Below, one piece after another: positions 17,407 through 25,709 of a DNA stretch of 64,000 bases (positions within the stretch are counted from its first letter, which is position 1; each line of letters starts with the position of its first letter). This DNA comes from Cacconaster sp045599325 (GTDB lineage Bacteria; Bacteroidota; Bacteroidia; Bacteroidales; UBA932): assembly GCA_045599325.1 (NCBI GenBank), contig JAZRVT010000016.1:1-64000 (forward strand), read 5' to 3'. The notes under the pieces were generated by a model, which saw only the letters and a program-made list of their open reading frames with translations, ran no database searches and was not told the DNA's origin. A program made the position numbers and the translations under genes.

Positions 17407-18744
17407 ATGAATCAGCGTGATTCGAAATATGTGCAGATGACAACTGCTCCTGTGGAGAAGCTGGTCTGCTCATTCGCTGTGCCGTCCATTGTCAGTATGC
17501 TGATCAGCAGCATCTACAACATTGTCGACACTTTCTTTGTAGGCCGCCTCGACACACAGTCGACAGCTGCTCTCGGAGTTGTCTTCTCATATATGGGCAT
17601 CATACAGGCCTGCGCTTTCTTCTTCGGCCACGGCAGCGGCAATTTCATCTCCCGCGCGCTTGGGGCAAGGAAAGAGGAGGAGGCGGAGACTATGGCCTCT
17701 GTGGGTTTCTTCGACGCTCTGATAGTCAGCAGTTTCATCGCAGCCATCTGCGGGGTGTTCATCAGTCCGGTTATGCGGCTTTTCGGCGCGACGCCGACAG
17801 TCCTTCCGTATGCTGTGGACTACTTCAAGTGGATTCTTGCCGGCACTCCGTTCATCGTGGGCACTTTTGTGCTCAACAACCAGATGCGCCATCAGGGGAA
17901 TGCTGGCGTGGCGATGTGGGGTATCCTGTCGGGTGCGCTGCTGAACATTGTCCTCGACCCGATCCTGATTTTTGTGCTCGGTATGGGTGTCAGCGGTGCG
18001 GGTCTCGCGACTGCTGTCTCCCAGGCTGCCAGCTTCACTCTGATGCTCATTCTTTCGAGGCGCAGGGGAGGCATCCGGGTCCGCTTCAGGAACTACCATC
18101 CTACTTTTGTCCGTTTCAGGGAGATCACGGCCGGCGGTGTGCCGAGCCTGGCGCGCCAGGGACTTATGGCACTTGCGGTCGTCTTTCTGAACAACTATGC
18201 GGCGGGCTTCGGCGACGAGGCGCTCGCCGGATTCTCGATTGTCGGAAGGGTGATGCATCTGGCATCTTCTGCTGTCATAGGCTTCGGCCAGGGCTTCCAG
18301 CCTGTCTGCGGCTATAACTATGGAGCCGGGATGTATGGCCGGCTGCGCCGCGCCTTCTGGTTCTGCGTCTCTGTATCGACAGCGTACTGCATTCTGGTGG
18401 CTCTCTTCGGCATTTTCTTCGCTCCCGGCATCATCAGTGTCTTCAGGGCGGATGACCCTGAGGTCATCTACCTCGGCTCGATGGCTCTGCGGGCGCAGAG
18501 CTGGCTCTTCCCGCTGGTGGGCTTCATCGTGATGACAAATATGTATCTGCAGACTACCCGCCAGGTCTGGAGCGCTATCATCGTGGCTGTCGCCCGCCAC
18601 GGTCTCTTCCTTATCCCAACTATCATTGTCGGTGCTACTTTCTTCGGTTTCAACGGCCTCGTCGCCGCCCAGCCGGCCGCCGACATCCTCTCTTTCCTCG
18701 TCGCCGTCCCGCTCTGTGTGCGGGCGCTGAGGAGGATGGAGTAG
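17407..18744 (+). CDS. MATE-family multidrug/cation efflux transporter
   Basis: The 445-residue protein has the twelve hydrophobic spans of MATE carriers in two repeated halves. Typical elements include VPSIVSMLISSIYNIVDTFFVGRL in the first helix region and GFGQGFQPVCGYNYGA at the start of the second half. These antiporters export drugs or metabolites using Na+ or H+. It begins three bases after metF, so it is in the met operon. This may be a chance operon passenger or may export a product of one-carbon metabolism. Substrate unknown. Confidence 0.88.
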   Translation: MNQRDSKYVQMTTAPVEKLVCSFAVPSIVSMLISSIYNIVDTFFVGRLDTQSTAALGVVFSYMGIIQACAFFFGHGSGNFISRALGARKEEEAETMASVGFFDALIVSSFIAAICGVFISPVMRLFGATPTVLPYAVDYFKWILAGTPFIVGTFVLNNQMRHQGNAGVAMWGILSGALLNIVLDPILIFVLGMGVSGAGLATAVSQAASFTLMLILSRRRGGIRVRFRNYHPTFVRFREITAGGVPSLARQGLMALAVVFLNNYAAGFGDEALAGFSIVGRVMHLASSAVIGFGQGFQPVCGYNYGAGMYGRLRRAFWFCVSVSTAYCILVALFGIFFAPGIISVFRADDPEVIYLGSMALRAQSWLFPLVGFIVMTNMYLQTTRQVWSAIIVAVARHGLFLIPTIIVGATFFGFNGLVAAQPAADILSFLVAVPLCVRALRRME

Positions 18745-18745
18745 C

Positions 18746-18765
18746 GGCGCTATGGCGGCAGCGCC
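18746..18765 (+). terminator. Hairpin after the met operon
   Basis: A GGCGCT/AGCGCC stem directly follows the MATE stop codon. There is no T run, so intrinsic termination is doubtful. Confidence 0.3.
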
Positions 18766-18786
18766 ACCGCCCCAGATAAGCATCTA

Positions 18787-18818
18787 TTTGCTCCGACGGG
18801 AATTATTGTTTAATTTTA
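18787..18818 (+). promoter_or_regulatory. Promoter of the hexosamine kinase gene
   Basis: TTTG (18787-18790) and TAATTTTA (18811-18818, one mismatch to TAnnTTTG) are separated by 20 bases, the usual Bacteroidetes spacing. The start codon lies 33 bases downstream. Confidence 0.6.
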
Positions 18819-18851
18819 CTGAAGTATTCCAAAACATTTCAAGAGAAAGAT

Positions 18852-19952
18852 ATGACCAGTATTGAAACATTGTTCTCCATCGCTGGGGAGTTTGACATAG
18901 AGGGTGAAATCGTCAGAATCGAGCCTCTGGGCAACGGCCTTATCAATGACACCTTCAGAGTGATGACCTCTGACGGGTCACCTGATTATGTGCTCCAGCG
19001 TATCAACAACGCCATATTCAAGGATGTTGAACTACTTCAGCACAACATAGAGGCCGTGACAGCGCATATCCGTGCAAAGCTCGAGGCGAGGGGAGAGTCG
19101 GACATAGACCGCAAGGTGCTCCGATATGTCAGGCCGAAAGGCTCTGACAGGACTTGGCTCCTCGAGGACGGAAAGTACTGGAGAGTGTCGGTATTCATCC
19201 CTGACTCTTTCACAAGGGAGACCGCTGATGCGGAGAACTCATATTTCGCAGGCCGGGCTTTCGGAGAGTTCGAGGCGATGCTAGCCGACCTGCCGGAGAA
19301 ACTCGGTGAGACAATCCCTGACTTCCACAATATGGAGCTGCGGTCGCTTCAGCTTAAGGAGGCGGTTGCCGCTGATGCTGCGGGAAGAGTGTCTGACCCT
19401 GAGATACAGGCTATCCTGAAAGATATCGCGCGCTACGACGAAGATATGTGCAAGGCAGAGAGGATGTATCGTGAAGGCACTCTGCCGAAGCGCATCTGCC
19501 ACTGTGACACAAAGGTCAACAATATGCTCTTCGACGCTGATGGCAACATCCTGTGCGTCATAGACCTCGACACTGTGATGCCGTCCTTTGTATTCTCCGA
19601 TATCGGGGATTTCCTCCGGAATGCGGCCAACACCGTTGCGGAGGACAGCCCGGAGACCGGGAAGGTGGCGTTCAAGATGGAGACCTTCAAGGCCTTCGTC
19701 AAGGGCTACCTCGAGTCGGCATCCTGCTTCCTGACTGAAACAGAAAAGGAGAACATCCCTTACGCTGCACTGCTGTTCCCGTATATGCAGGCAGTACGCT
19801 TCCTCGCCGACTATATAAACGGCGACACCTACTACAAGATCCAGTACCCTGAGCACAACCTTGTCAGGACCCGCAACCAGATGGCCCTCTTCCACAGCGC
19901 CCTCGACCACATCGGCGAGATGGAGGAGTTCGTGAATGGCTTCGTGCTATAG
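18852..19952 (+). CDS. nahK: N-acetylhexosamine 1-kinase-like phosphotransferase
   Basis: The 366-residue APH-fold kinase closely follows Bifidobacterium NahK as I remember it: an N-terminal IEPLGNGLINDTF, YVLQRINNAIF, then RICHCDTKVNN with catalytic D219, IDLDTVMP with metal-binding D238/D240, and the C-terminal RFLADYINGDTYYKIQYPEHNLVRTRNQ. NahK phosphorylates GlcNAc or GalNAc at C1 using ATP, starting salvage to UDP-sugars. Here it stands alone, with its own promoter and a downstream terminator, and no lacto-N-biose phosphorylase or uridylyltransferase is next to it. Sugar specificity is inferred. Confidence 0.8.
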   Translation: MTSIETLFSIAGEFDIEGEIVRIEPLGNGLINDTFRVMTSDGSPDYVLQRINNAIFKDVELLQHNIEAVTAHIRAKLEARGESDIDRKVLRYVRPKGSDRTWLLEDGKYWRVSVFIPDSFTRETADAENSYFAGRAFGEFEAMLADLPEKLGETIPDFHNMELRSLQLKEAVAADAAGRVSDPEIQAILKDIARYDEDMCKAERMYREGTLPKRICHCDTKVNNMLFDADGNILCVIDLDTVMPSFVFSDIGDFLRNAANTVAEDSPETGKVAFKMETFKAFVKGYLESASCFLTETEKENIPYAALLFPYMQAVRFLADYINGDTYYKIQYPEHNLVRTRNQMALFHSALDHIGEMEEFVNGFVL

Positions 19953-20024
19953 GCGAGCGGCAGTTTTCTCAAGCGCCGCTGCTGCTTCCTGAACGAGCCC
20001 GCAGTGAATCACGCGCAACGGCAA

Positions 20025-20052
20025 AAAAGCCGGTCATTTCTGGCCGGCTTTT
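20025..20052. terminator. Bidirectional terminator between nahK and mmdB
   Basis: AAAAGCCGG / CCGGCTTTT with a short loop is symmetric, with A and T flanks, and lies between converging genes. It can serve both strands. The preceding 70 bases (19953-20022) hold only short imperfect GC-rich repeats. Confidence 0.85.
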
Positions 20053-20070
20053 CATTGCGAAAGGTCTGGA

Positions 20071-21213
20071 CTATCCGAGGAATCCGAGGAGGATACCTGC
20101 AGCCACTGCAGAACCGATCACACCTGCAACGTTAGGACCCATAGCGTGCATCAGAAGGTAGTTGGACGGGTCATATTCCAGTCCGACATTGTTCGATACG
20201 CGCGCCGCATCAGGCACAGCCGAAACTCCGGCGTTACCGATAAGCGGGTTGATCTTGTTGCCTTCCTTGAGGAAGAGGTTGAAGATCTTGACGAAGAGGA
20301 CACCAGTGAAAGTTGCGATGAAGAATGAGCAGGCACCGATGATGAAGATCCAGACAGAACGGGTCTGCAGGAACTGGTCAGCCTGAGTGGATGCACCGAC
20401 GGTCACACCGATGAGGATGGTGACGATGTCGATGAGCGGACCGCTCGCGGTGTTTGCAAGACGCCTGGTCACGCCGCTTTCCTTGAGGAGGTTACCGAAG
20501 AACAGCATACCGAGCAGAGGAATACCTGAAGGCACGATGAACGCTGTGAGGAGGAAACCGATGATAGGGAAAAGCTTCTTCTCGGTAGGGGATACCTGAC
20601 GTGGCGGCTTCATACGGATGAGACGCTCCTTCTTGGTGGTGAGGAGTCTCATCACAGGAGGTTGTATGACAGGTACCAGCGCCATATAGGAATATGCCGA
20701 TACGGCGATTGCGCCCATCATATCCGGAGCCAGACGTGAGGAGAGGAAGATTGCGGTAGGACCGTCAGCACCACCGATGATACCGATTGCGCCAGCCTGT
20801 GCAGGGTCGAAGCCGAATGCGAGCGAGATGGCGTATGCGCCGAAGATACCGAACTGCGCGGCAGCACCGATGAGGAGCAGCTTAGGGTTCGATATGAGGG
20901 CGGAGAAGTCAGTCATTGCGCCGATGCCGAGGAAGATCAGAGGCGGATAGAAGCCCCTCTTCACACCCTGATAGAGGATGTTGAGGACGGAACCCTCTTC
21001 ATACACGCCGACCTGAAGACCAGGGAAGAGCGGAATGTTGCCGATGAGGATACCAAACCCGATAGGCACGAGCAGCATCGGTTCCCAGTCCTTCTTGATA
21101 CCGAGGTAGAGGAAGGTAAGGCCGAAGCATATCATTATCAGGTATCCCCAGTCGAAATTGTGGAAACCTGTGAATGTCCAGAAGGTTTGGAGGTTTTCCA
21201 GTATTTTGTCCAT
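20071..21213 (-). CDS. mmdB: Methylmalonyl-CoA decarboxylase beta subunit (Na+-pumping carboxybiotin decarboxylase)
   Basis: The 380-residue integral membrane protein matches OadB/MmdB/GcdB. The GGADGPTAIF motif contains the Asp used for Na+ binding in oxaloacetate decarboxylase, and the C-terminal GNAGVSAVPDAARVSN segment carries the conserved Asn/Ser region. It decarboxylates carboxybiotin and exports Na+. The gene ends the operon, four bases after mmdC, and is followed by the shared terminator. Alone it could also be an oxaloacetate decarboxylase subunit, but the operon order and the epimerase gene favour methylmalonyl-CoA. Confidence 0.92.
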   Translation of the reverse strand: MDKILENLQTFWTFTGFHNFDWGYLIMICFGLTFLYLGIKKDWEPMLLVPIGFGILIGNIPLFPGLQVGVYEEGSVLNILYQGVKRGFYPPLIFLGIGAMTDFSALISNPKLLLIGAAAQFGIFGAYAISLAFGFDPAQAGAIGIIGGADGPTAIFLSSRLAPDMMGAIAVSAYSYMALVPVIQPPVMRLLTTKKERLIRMKPPRQVSPTEKKLFPIIGFLLTAFIVPSGIPLLGMLFFGNLLKESGVTRRLANTASGPLIDIVTILIGVTVGASTQADQFLQTRSVWIFIIGACSFFIATFTGVLFVKIFNLFLKEGNKINPLIGNAGVSAVPDAARVSNNVGLEYDPSNYLLMHAMGPNVAGVIGSAVAAGILLGFLG

Positions 21214-21217
21214 ACGA

Positions 21218-21661
21218 TTAGCCTATGGTTACGAGTGCGGCGCCCTCAAGGACTGAGTCGCCCTTCTGGACCATAATGCTCTTTACAGTGCCGTCGCAGG
21301 TAGCTTCGATAGAGTTCTCCATCTTCATTGCTTCGAGAACGATGAGGCAGTCACCCTTCTTGACAGCCTGGCCTTCCTTGCAGTTCACGTTGAGAACAAC
21401 GCCAGGAAGCGGAGAATTGACAGTTGTTCCGCCAGCAGGTGCGGCTGCCTTAGGAGCAGCTGCAGGAGCGGCAGCGGCAGCAGCCGGAGCTGCAGCCTTG
21501 GCGACTGGTTTGGAAACGACAGCCTTTGGCTTTGCAACAGGCTGCTCGAACTCTACGTCGTATGAGGTGCCGTTCACTTCAACTTTGGCAGTTGTCTCTT
21601 CGACGTCGTTGACGACTACATTGTATTCGTTGCCGTTGATTTTGATCTTATATTCTTTCAT
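21218..21661 (-). CDS. mmdC: Methylmalonyl-CoA decarboxylase gamma subunit (biotin carrier)
   Basis: The 147-residue protein carries a C-terminal biotinyl domain with the EAMKMEN motif. The biotinylated residue is Lys113, 34 residues from the C-terminus as usual. A flexible Ala/Pro-rich linker (about 45-80) joins it to a small N-terminal beta part (MKEYKIKINGNEYNVVVNDV). It shuttles CO2 from the alpha to the beta subunit. The gene lies between mmdE-like and mmdB genes. Confidence 0.92.
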   Translation of the reverse strand: MKEYKIKINGNEYNVVVNDVEETTAKVEVNGTSYDVEFEQPVAKPKAVVSKPVAKAAAPAAAAAAPAAAPKAAAPAGGTTVNSPLPGVVLNVNCKEGQAVKKGDCLIVLEAMKMENSIEATCDGTVKSIMVQKGDSVLEGAALVTIG

Positions 21662-21684
21662 AGTTTTCTTGATTGATGATTACT

Positions 21685-21981
21685 TTATTTTCTTACCAGA
21701 GGAATCTGACGGAAGGTGAGTGCTTTGGATGCCCAAGGGGAGTTGATTCTGTCAGTCGGGTTGATGAGGACTGTGCATACTTCAACATCGTGGACAGCTG
21801 TATCTTCTTCAGAATCCCCGTTCCACAAGTCAAGGGCTGCTGCGATGGCTGCGACGATCTCCTCGTCGGCATTACCGGTTCTCTTTGCTGCCCCGGCAGA
21901 TGTAGAATCCATACCGTTGATAACAATATTGATAGTGATATTGCTCTTGCTACCATCGATTGTTACTTTCTGCTCTTGCAT
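21685..21981 (-). CDS. Small accessory subunit of methylmalonyl-CoA decarboxylase (MmdE-like)
   Basis: The 98-residue protein has a block EIVAAIAAALDLW...VHDVEV, then TDRINSPWASKAL ending in IPLVRK. The same pattern closes the larger neighbour (YAAIAMALNLW...HDDESYVLTI, then AWNAIDQMLLKVPEIKK). In Veillonella the epsilon subunit MmdE is likewise related to the C-terminus of delta subunit MmdD, and the gene order A-D-E-C-B is the same. MmdE stabilises the complex there. Function here is inferred from this duplication and position. There is no signal peptide or membrane span. Confidence 0.7.
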   Translation of the reverse strand: MQEQKVTIDGSKSNITINIVINGMDSTSAGAAKRTGNADEEIVAAIAAALDLWNGDSEEDTAVHDVEVCTVLINPTDRINSPWASKALTFRQIPLVRK

Positions 21982-22005
21982 TTTGAAATGGGATTTAGTG
22001 GTTTT

Positions 22006-22929
22006 TTACTTCTTGATTTCAGGTACCTTAAGCAGCATCTGGTCAATTGCGTTCCAAGCAGACTTGACTCTGTCGATTGTCAGGACATAGCTTTCGTCGT
22101 CGTGGGCCTCGTTCTCTTCAATCCAGAGGTTCAGGGCCATTGCGATTGCGGCGTAGGTCTCGCCTGATTCATCCTTCCTGCCTGGCTTAGCGGCAATCTT
22201 CTGGACAGCAGGCTTGTCTTTCTCCGCCTGTTTTGCGGCGTTCCTGATGTTGATCTTGCCGATCTGCTTGAAGATGAAGTAGAGTATGATCAGAGCGGTG
22301 AAGACAACTGACATAGCCAGAATGGCCATCATCCAGCCGTATGGGTCCATCTCTTTCATCTTCTGAGGCTTGGAAGCCTTGTCGATCATAGCGTTGTTGG
22401 TGCTTGGGGATGTCCTCTCAAGCACTGCCCAGCCTTCGCCTTCACCGTCGATCGAACCTTCTCCGTCCAGGAGGCGTCCGAAAGAGACATTTGCCAAGGT
22501 TGAGTCTTTCAGGCACTTCTCGACTTTGATGCGGTCTATGATGCTGGAGCCGTCACCTTTTGTGAAGATGATCTCATCAGCGTCCATAAGGTCGAAGTTC
22601 GTGTGGAACGTGCCTCTGAACGGCTGATTGTCAGCCCAGAACACCACGTGCTGGCGAGGCGGGATCTTTGTCAGGATGTCGCCGCCCGGGATCGCATACT
22701 TGGTAAGGTTGTCCGGATCGTCTGAAAGGTAGCAGCCGCCGATATCGACTGTCCCGTAGGATGCGTTGAAGATCTCGATCCAGGCGCTCTGCTGTCCGAA
22801 GTCATCCTGGTAATCATTCGTATTGATTACCAGGTATTCGTTCAGACGCATCTGACCCTGGCTCTGAGCGCTTGCAACGAAGGCTGTGAGCAGGCCGGCA
22901 GCTATCAGTATTATTTTTATACGTTTCAC
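22006..22929 (-). CDS. Lamin-tail domain fused to an OadG/MmdD-type subunit
   Basis: The 307-residue protein starts with a signal peptide (hydrophobic 5-20, cleavage likely after ASAQ at about 22). An extracytoplasmic lamin-tail domain (about 25-175) includes MRLNEYLVINTND, WIEIFNASYGTVDIGGCYLSDDP and VVFWADNQPF. A single membrane helix follows (about 200-223, MMAILAMSVVFTALIILYF). The charged tail ends in the Mmd-type motif shared with the next gene. OadG/MmdD subunits anchor the complex with one helix, but they usually lack a large outside domain. Its role there is unknown. Confidence 0.82.
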   Translation of the reverse strand: MKRIKIILIAAGLLTAFVASAQSQGQMRLNEYLVINTNDYQDDFGQQSAWIEIFNASYGTVDIGGCYLSDDPDNLTKYAIPGGDILTKIPPRQHVVFWADNQPFRGTFHTNFDLMDADEIIFTKGDGSSIIDRIKVEKCLKDSTLANVSFGRLLDGEGSIDGEGEGWAVLERTSPSTNNAMIDKASKPQKMKEMDPYGWMMAILAMSVVFTALIILYFIFKQIGKINIRNAAKQAEKDKPAVQKIAAKPGRKDESGETYAAIAMALNLWIEENEAHDDESYVLTIDRVKSAWNAIDQMLLKVPEIKK

Positions 22930-22940
22930 TTGCGATACTG

Positions 22941-24503
22941 TTAGAGTGGAAGGTTGTCGTGCTTCTTTGCCGGGTTGGTGAGCTTCTTGTTCTGGAGCTG
23001 TGCCAGTGCGCGGATGATGCGGAAGCGGGTGTTCCTTGGCTCGATAACGTCGTCGATGTAACCGTACTTGGCTGCGTTGTAAGGGTTGCAGAAGAGGTCG
23101 TTGTACTCTTTCTTCTTTGCCTCTGCAATCTCTTTCTGCTTAGCAGGGTCTTCCTCAGCCTTGATTTCCTTTGCATAGAGGACAGCAACTGCGCCCTCGG
23201 CGCCCATAACTGCGATGTTGGCAGTAGGCCAAGCGTAGTTGATGTCGCCGCGGAGCTGCTTGCAGCTCATCACGATGTGTGATCCGCCGTAAGACTTGCG
23301 GAGAGTGATGGTTACCTTCGGAATAGTTGCCTCGCCGTAAGCATAGAGGAGCTTTGCGCCGTGGACGATGATTCCGCCGTACTCCTGCTGTGTGCCAGGG
23401 AGGAAGCCCGGTACGTCGACAAGGGTTACGACTGGGATGTTGAAGGCGTCGCAGAAGCGGACGAAGCGTGCACCCTTGCGGCTTGCGTTGATGTCGAGGA
23501 CACCTGCAAGATACTTAGGCTGGTTGGCAACGATACCGACTGACTGGCCGTTGAAGCGTGCGAAACCGACGATGATGTTCTTCGCGTAGTCCTTGTGGAC
23601 CTCGAGGAACTTGCCGTCATCGACGATGGCGTTGATGACTTCGTACATATCGTACGGTGCGTTAGGGCTGTCAGGGATGATTTCATTGAGTGAATCCTCG
23701 ACGCGGTTGACAGGGTCGTCGGTAGGGACGATCGGAGCCTCTTCCATATTGTTCTGTGGAAGGAAGCTGAGGAGGTCGCGGATGACTGCGATTGCATCTT
23801 CTTCAGTTGATGCCTTGAAGTGAGCGACACCGCTCTTGCTTGCGTGGACAGATGCGCCGCCGAGGGTTTCCTGAGTTACGTCCTCTCCGAGAACCTGCTT
23901 TACGACTGCAGGGCCGGTAAGGAACATATATGAAGTGCCTTCAGACATGATGATGAAGTCAGTGAGGGCAGGGGAGTAGACTGCACCGCCTGCGCAAGGG
24001 CCGAGGATAGCGGAGATCTGAGGGACAACACCTGATGAGAGGATGTTGCGCTCGAAAATCTCAGAATAGCCTGCGAGTGCGTTGACACCTTCCTGGATGC
24101 GGGCTCCGCCGGAGTCGTTCAGACCGATGCAAGGGGCACCGTTCTTCATTGCCATATCCATCACCTTGCAGATCTTCTGTGCGAGGGTCTCTGAAAGGGA
24201 ACCGCCGATAACAGTGAAGTCCTGTGCGAATACGTACACGAGACGACCTGCAACTGTACCGTAACCTGTTACGACACCATCACCGAGATATGTCTTCTTC
24301 TCCATTCCGAAGTTGGTGCAACGGTGGGTCATGAACATATCAAATTCTTCGAAACTACCTTCATCGAGAAGCATGTTGATGCGTTCGCGTGCGGTATATT
24401 TTCCTTTTGCGTGCTGGTTGTCGATGCCTTTCTGGCCGCCGCCCATGCGAGCTTTCTCTCTAAGTTCGACAAGCTCTTTGACTTTCTGAAGTTGCTGACT
24501 CAT
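22941..24503 (-). CDS. mmdA: Methylmalonyl-CoA decarboxylase alpha subunit (carboxyltransferase)
   Basis: The 520-residue protein belongs to the acyl-CoA carboxyltransferase family with two crotonase-fold domains. RARERINMLLDEGSFEE and NDSGGARIQEGV mark the N-terminal half. SVGIVANQPKYLAGVLD and GFLPGTQQEYGGIIVHGAKLLYAY mark the C-terminal half, which binds biotin. It moves CO2 from methylmalonyl-CoA to the biotin on MmdC. A propionyl-CoA carboxylase beta subunit would look similar, but the neighbouring Na+-pump genes favour decarboxylation. Confidence 0.92.
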   Translation of the reverse strand: MSQQLQKVKELVELREKARMGGGQKGIDNQHAKGKYTARERINMLLDEGSFEEFDMFMTHRCTNFGMEKKTYLGDGVVTGYGTVAGRLVYVFAQDFTVIGGSLSETLAQKICKVMDMAMKNGAPCIGLNDSGGARIQEGVNALAGYSEIFERNILSSGVVPQISAILGPCAGGAVYSPALTDFIIMSEGTSYMFLTGPAVVKQVLGEDVTQETLGGASVHASKSGVAHFKASTEEDAIAVIRDLLSFLPQNNMEEAPIVPTDDPVNRVEDSLNEIIPDSPNAPYDMYEVINAIVDDGKFLEVHKDYAKNIIVGFARFNGQSVGIVANQPKYLAGVLDINASRKGARFVRFCDAFNIPVVTLVDVPGFLPGTQQEYGGIIVHGAKLLYAYGEATIPKVTITLRKSYGGSHIVMSCKQLRGDINYAWPTANIAVMGAEGAVAVLYAKEIKAEEDPAKQKEIAEAKKKEYNDLFCNPYNAAKYGYIDDVIEPRNTRFRIIRALAQLQNKKLTNPAKKHDNLPL

Positions 24504-24542
24504 TTCTAAAAGGTTTTATATACTTATTATTATTAATAAATG

Positions 24543-24944
24543 CTATTTCATGCAGAGCTCTGTGAGGACGCCCTTCGTTGACTTCGGGTGGAGGAAAGCG
24601 ATCTTGAGTCCTTCAGCACCTGCGCGAGGAGCCTTGTCGATGAGGCGTACGCCCTTCTCTTCTGCTTCTGCGAGGCAGGCTGCAACATCGTCTGTAGCGA
24701 ATGCGATGTGGTGGATGCCTTCGCCACGCTTCTCAATGAAACCTGCGATTGTGCTCTCAGGGCAGGTTGGCTCGAGGAGTTCGAGCTTGGTCTGGCCGAT
24801 CTTGAAGAAAGCAGTCTTCACTTTCTGGTCTGCGACTTCTTCGATGGAGTAGCACTTGAGACCGAGGATGTTTTCATAATAGGGAATTGCCTCTTCGAGT
24901 GACTTGACGGCGATTCCGAGGTGTTCGATGTGAGTAAGGTTCAT
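24543..24944 (-). CDS. mce: Methylmalonyl-CoA epimerase
   Basis: The 133-residue vicinal-oxygen-chelate protein shows IEHLGIAVKSLEEAIPYYENILG at the N-terminus, LELLEPTCPESTIAGFIEKRGEGIHHIAF in the middle and LTELCMK at the end. The His and Glu residues in these motifs are the metal ligands of the family. It interconverts (R)- and (S)-methylmalonyl-CoA, preparing the mutase product for the decarboxylase encoded 39 bp downstream. Only 21 bp separate it from yebC, so it may be read through from there. Confidence 0.92.
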   Translation of the reverse strand: MNLTHIEHLGIAVKSLEEAIPYYENILGLKCYSIEEVADQKVKTAFFKIGQTKLELLEPTCPESTIAGFIEKRGEGIHHIAFATDDVAACLAEAEEKGVRLIDKAPRAGAEGLKIAFLHPKSTKGVLTELCMK

Positions 24945-24965
24945 TATGCTTTATATTTTAAATGA

Positions 24966-25706
24966 TTATTCCATATTGTGATATACGTTCTGGACGTCTT
25001 CGTCGTCCTCGAGCTTCTCGAGAAGCTTGTCCAGGTCCGCCCTGTCCTCATCGGAGAGGTGCTTGACCTCACCGTTAGGGAAGCGGTCGAAGCCGGCGCT
25101 GATCATCTCGTAGCCGTTGTCCTCGATGAACTTCTGGATTGAGTTGAAAGAGGTGTATTCACCGTAGATGTTGATCTGCTCCTCGATGTTCTCGTCCTTG
25201 TCCTCGACTTCGTCGATGAAGACTTCGTCGGCACCGTAGTCGATGAGTTCGAGCTCAAGCTCCTCGATGTCGATGTCAGGTCTGTTCTTCAGCTTGAAGA
25301 CACACTTGTGGTCGAACATGAAGGAGACGCTGCCCGATGTTCCGAGGCTGCCTCCGAACTTTGTGAAATAGCTTCGCACGTTTGCGACAGTGCGGTTGGT
25401 GTTGTCGGTTGCGGTCTCGACGAGAATTGCGACACCGTGAGGACCGTAGCCCTCGTATACGACTTCCTTGTAATCGCCGGCATCCTTGTCGGTCGCCTTC
25501 TTGATGGCCCTTTCAATGTTCTCCTTAGGCATGTTCTCGCTGCGTGCGGTCTGGATGAGTGCGCGGAGACGAGGGTTGCCGGTAACGTCAGGTCCGCCCT
25601 GCTTTACGGCGATGGTGATTTCCTTACCGATCTTGGTGAAGGTCTTGGCCATATGGCCCCAGCGTTTGAATTTTCTTTCCTTGCGGAATTCGAAAGCTCT
25701 TCCCAT
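24966..25706 (-). CDS. YebC/PmpR-family protein (TACO1-like)
   Basis: The 246-residue protein has the standard YebC start (MGRAFEFRKERKFKRWGHMAKTFTKIGKEI) and the YEGYGPHGVAILVE, DNTNRTVANVRSYFTKFGG and GSVSFMFD motifs. Members are described as transcriptional regulators or as translation factors that ease ribosome stalling at proline stretches. Which applies here cannot be told. The Asp/Glu-rich C-terminal stretch LEDDEDVQNVYHN is usual. It lies three bases after the TPR gene. Confidence 0.92.
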   Translation of the reverse strand: MGRAFEFRKERKFKRWGHMAKTFTKIGKEITIAVKQGGPDVTGNPRLRALIQTARSENMPKENIERAIKKATDKDAGDYKEVVYEGYGPHGVAILVETATDNTNRTVANVRSYFTKFGGSLGTSGSVSFMFDHKCVFKLKNRPDIDIEELELELIDYGADEVFIDEVEDKDENIEEQINIYGEYTSFNSIQKFIEDNGYEMISAGFDRFPNGEVKHLSDEDRADLDKLLEKLEDDEDVQNVYHNME

Positions 25707-25709
25707 ATG

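Noticed and set aside
17587..18783. 398-codon open frame antisense to the MATE gene (and similar ones at 42905-44062 and 54279-55475)
   Set aside because: All lie opposite genes with strong motifs and their translations are rich in His, Arg, Asp and Glu without recognisable domains.
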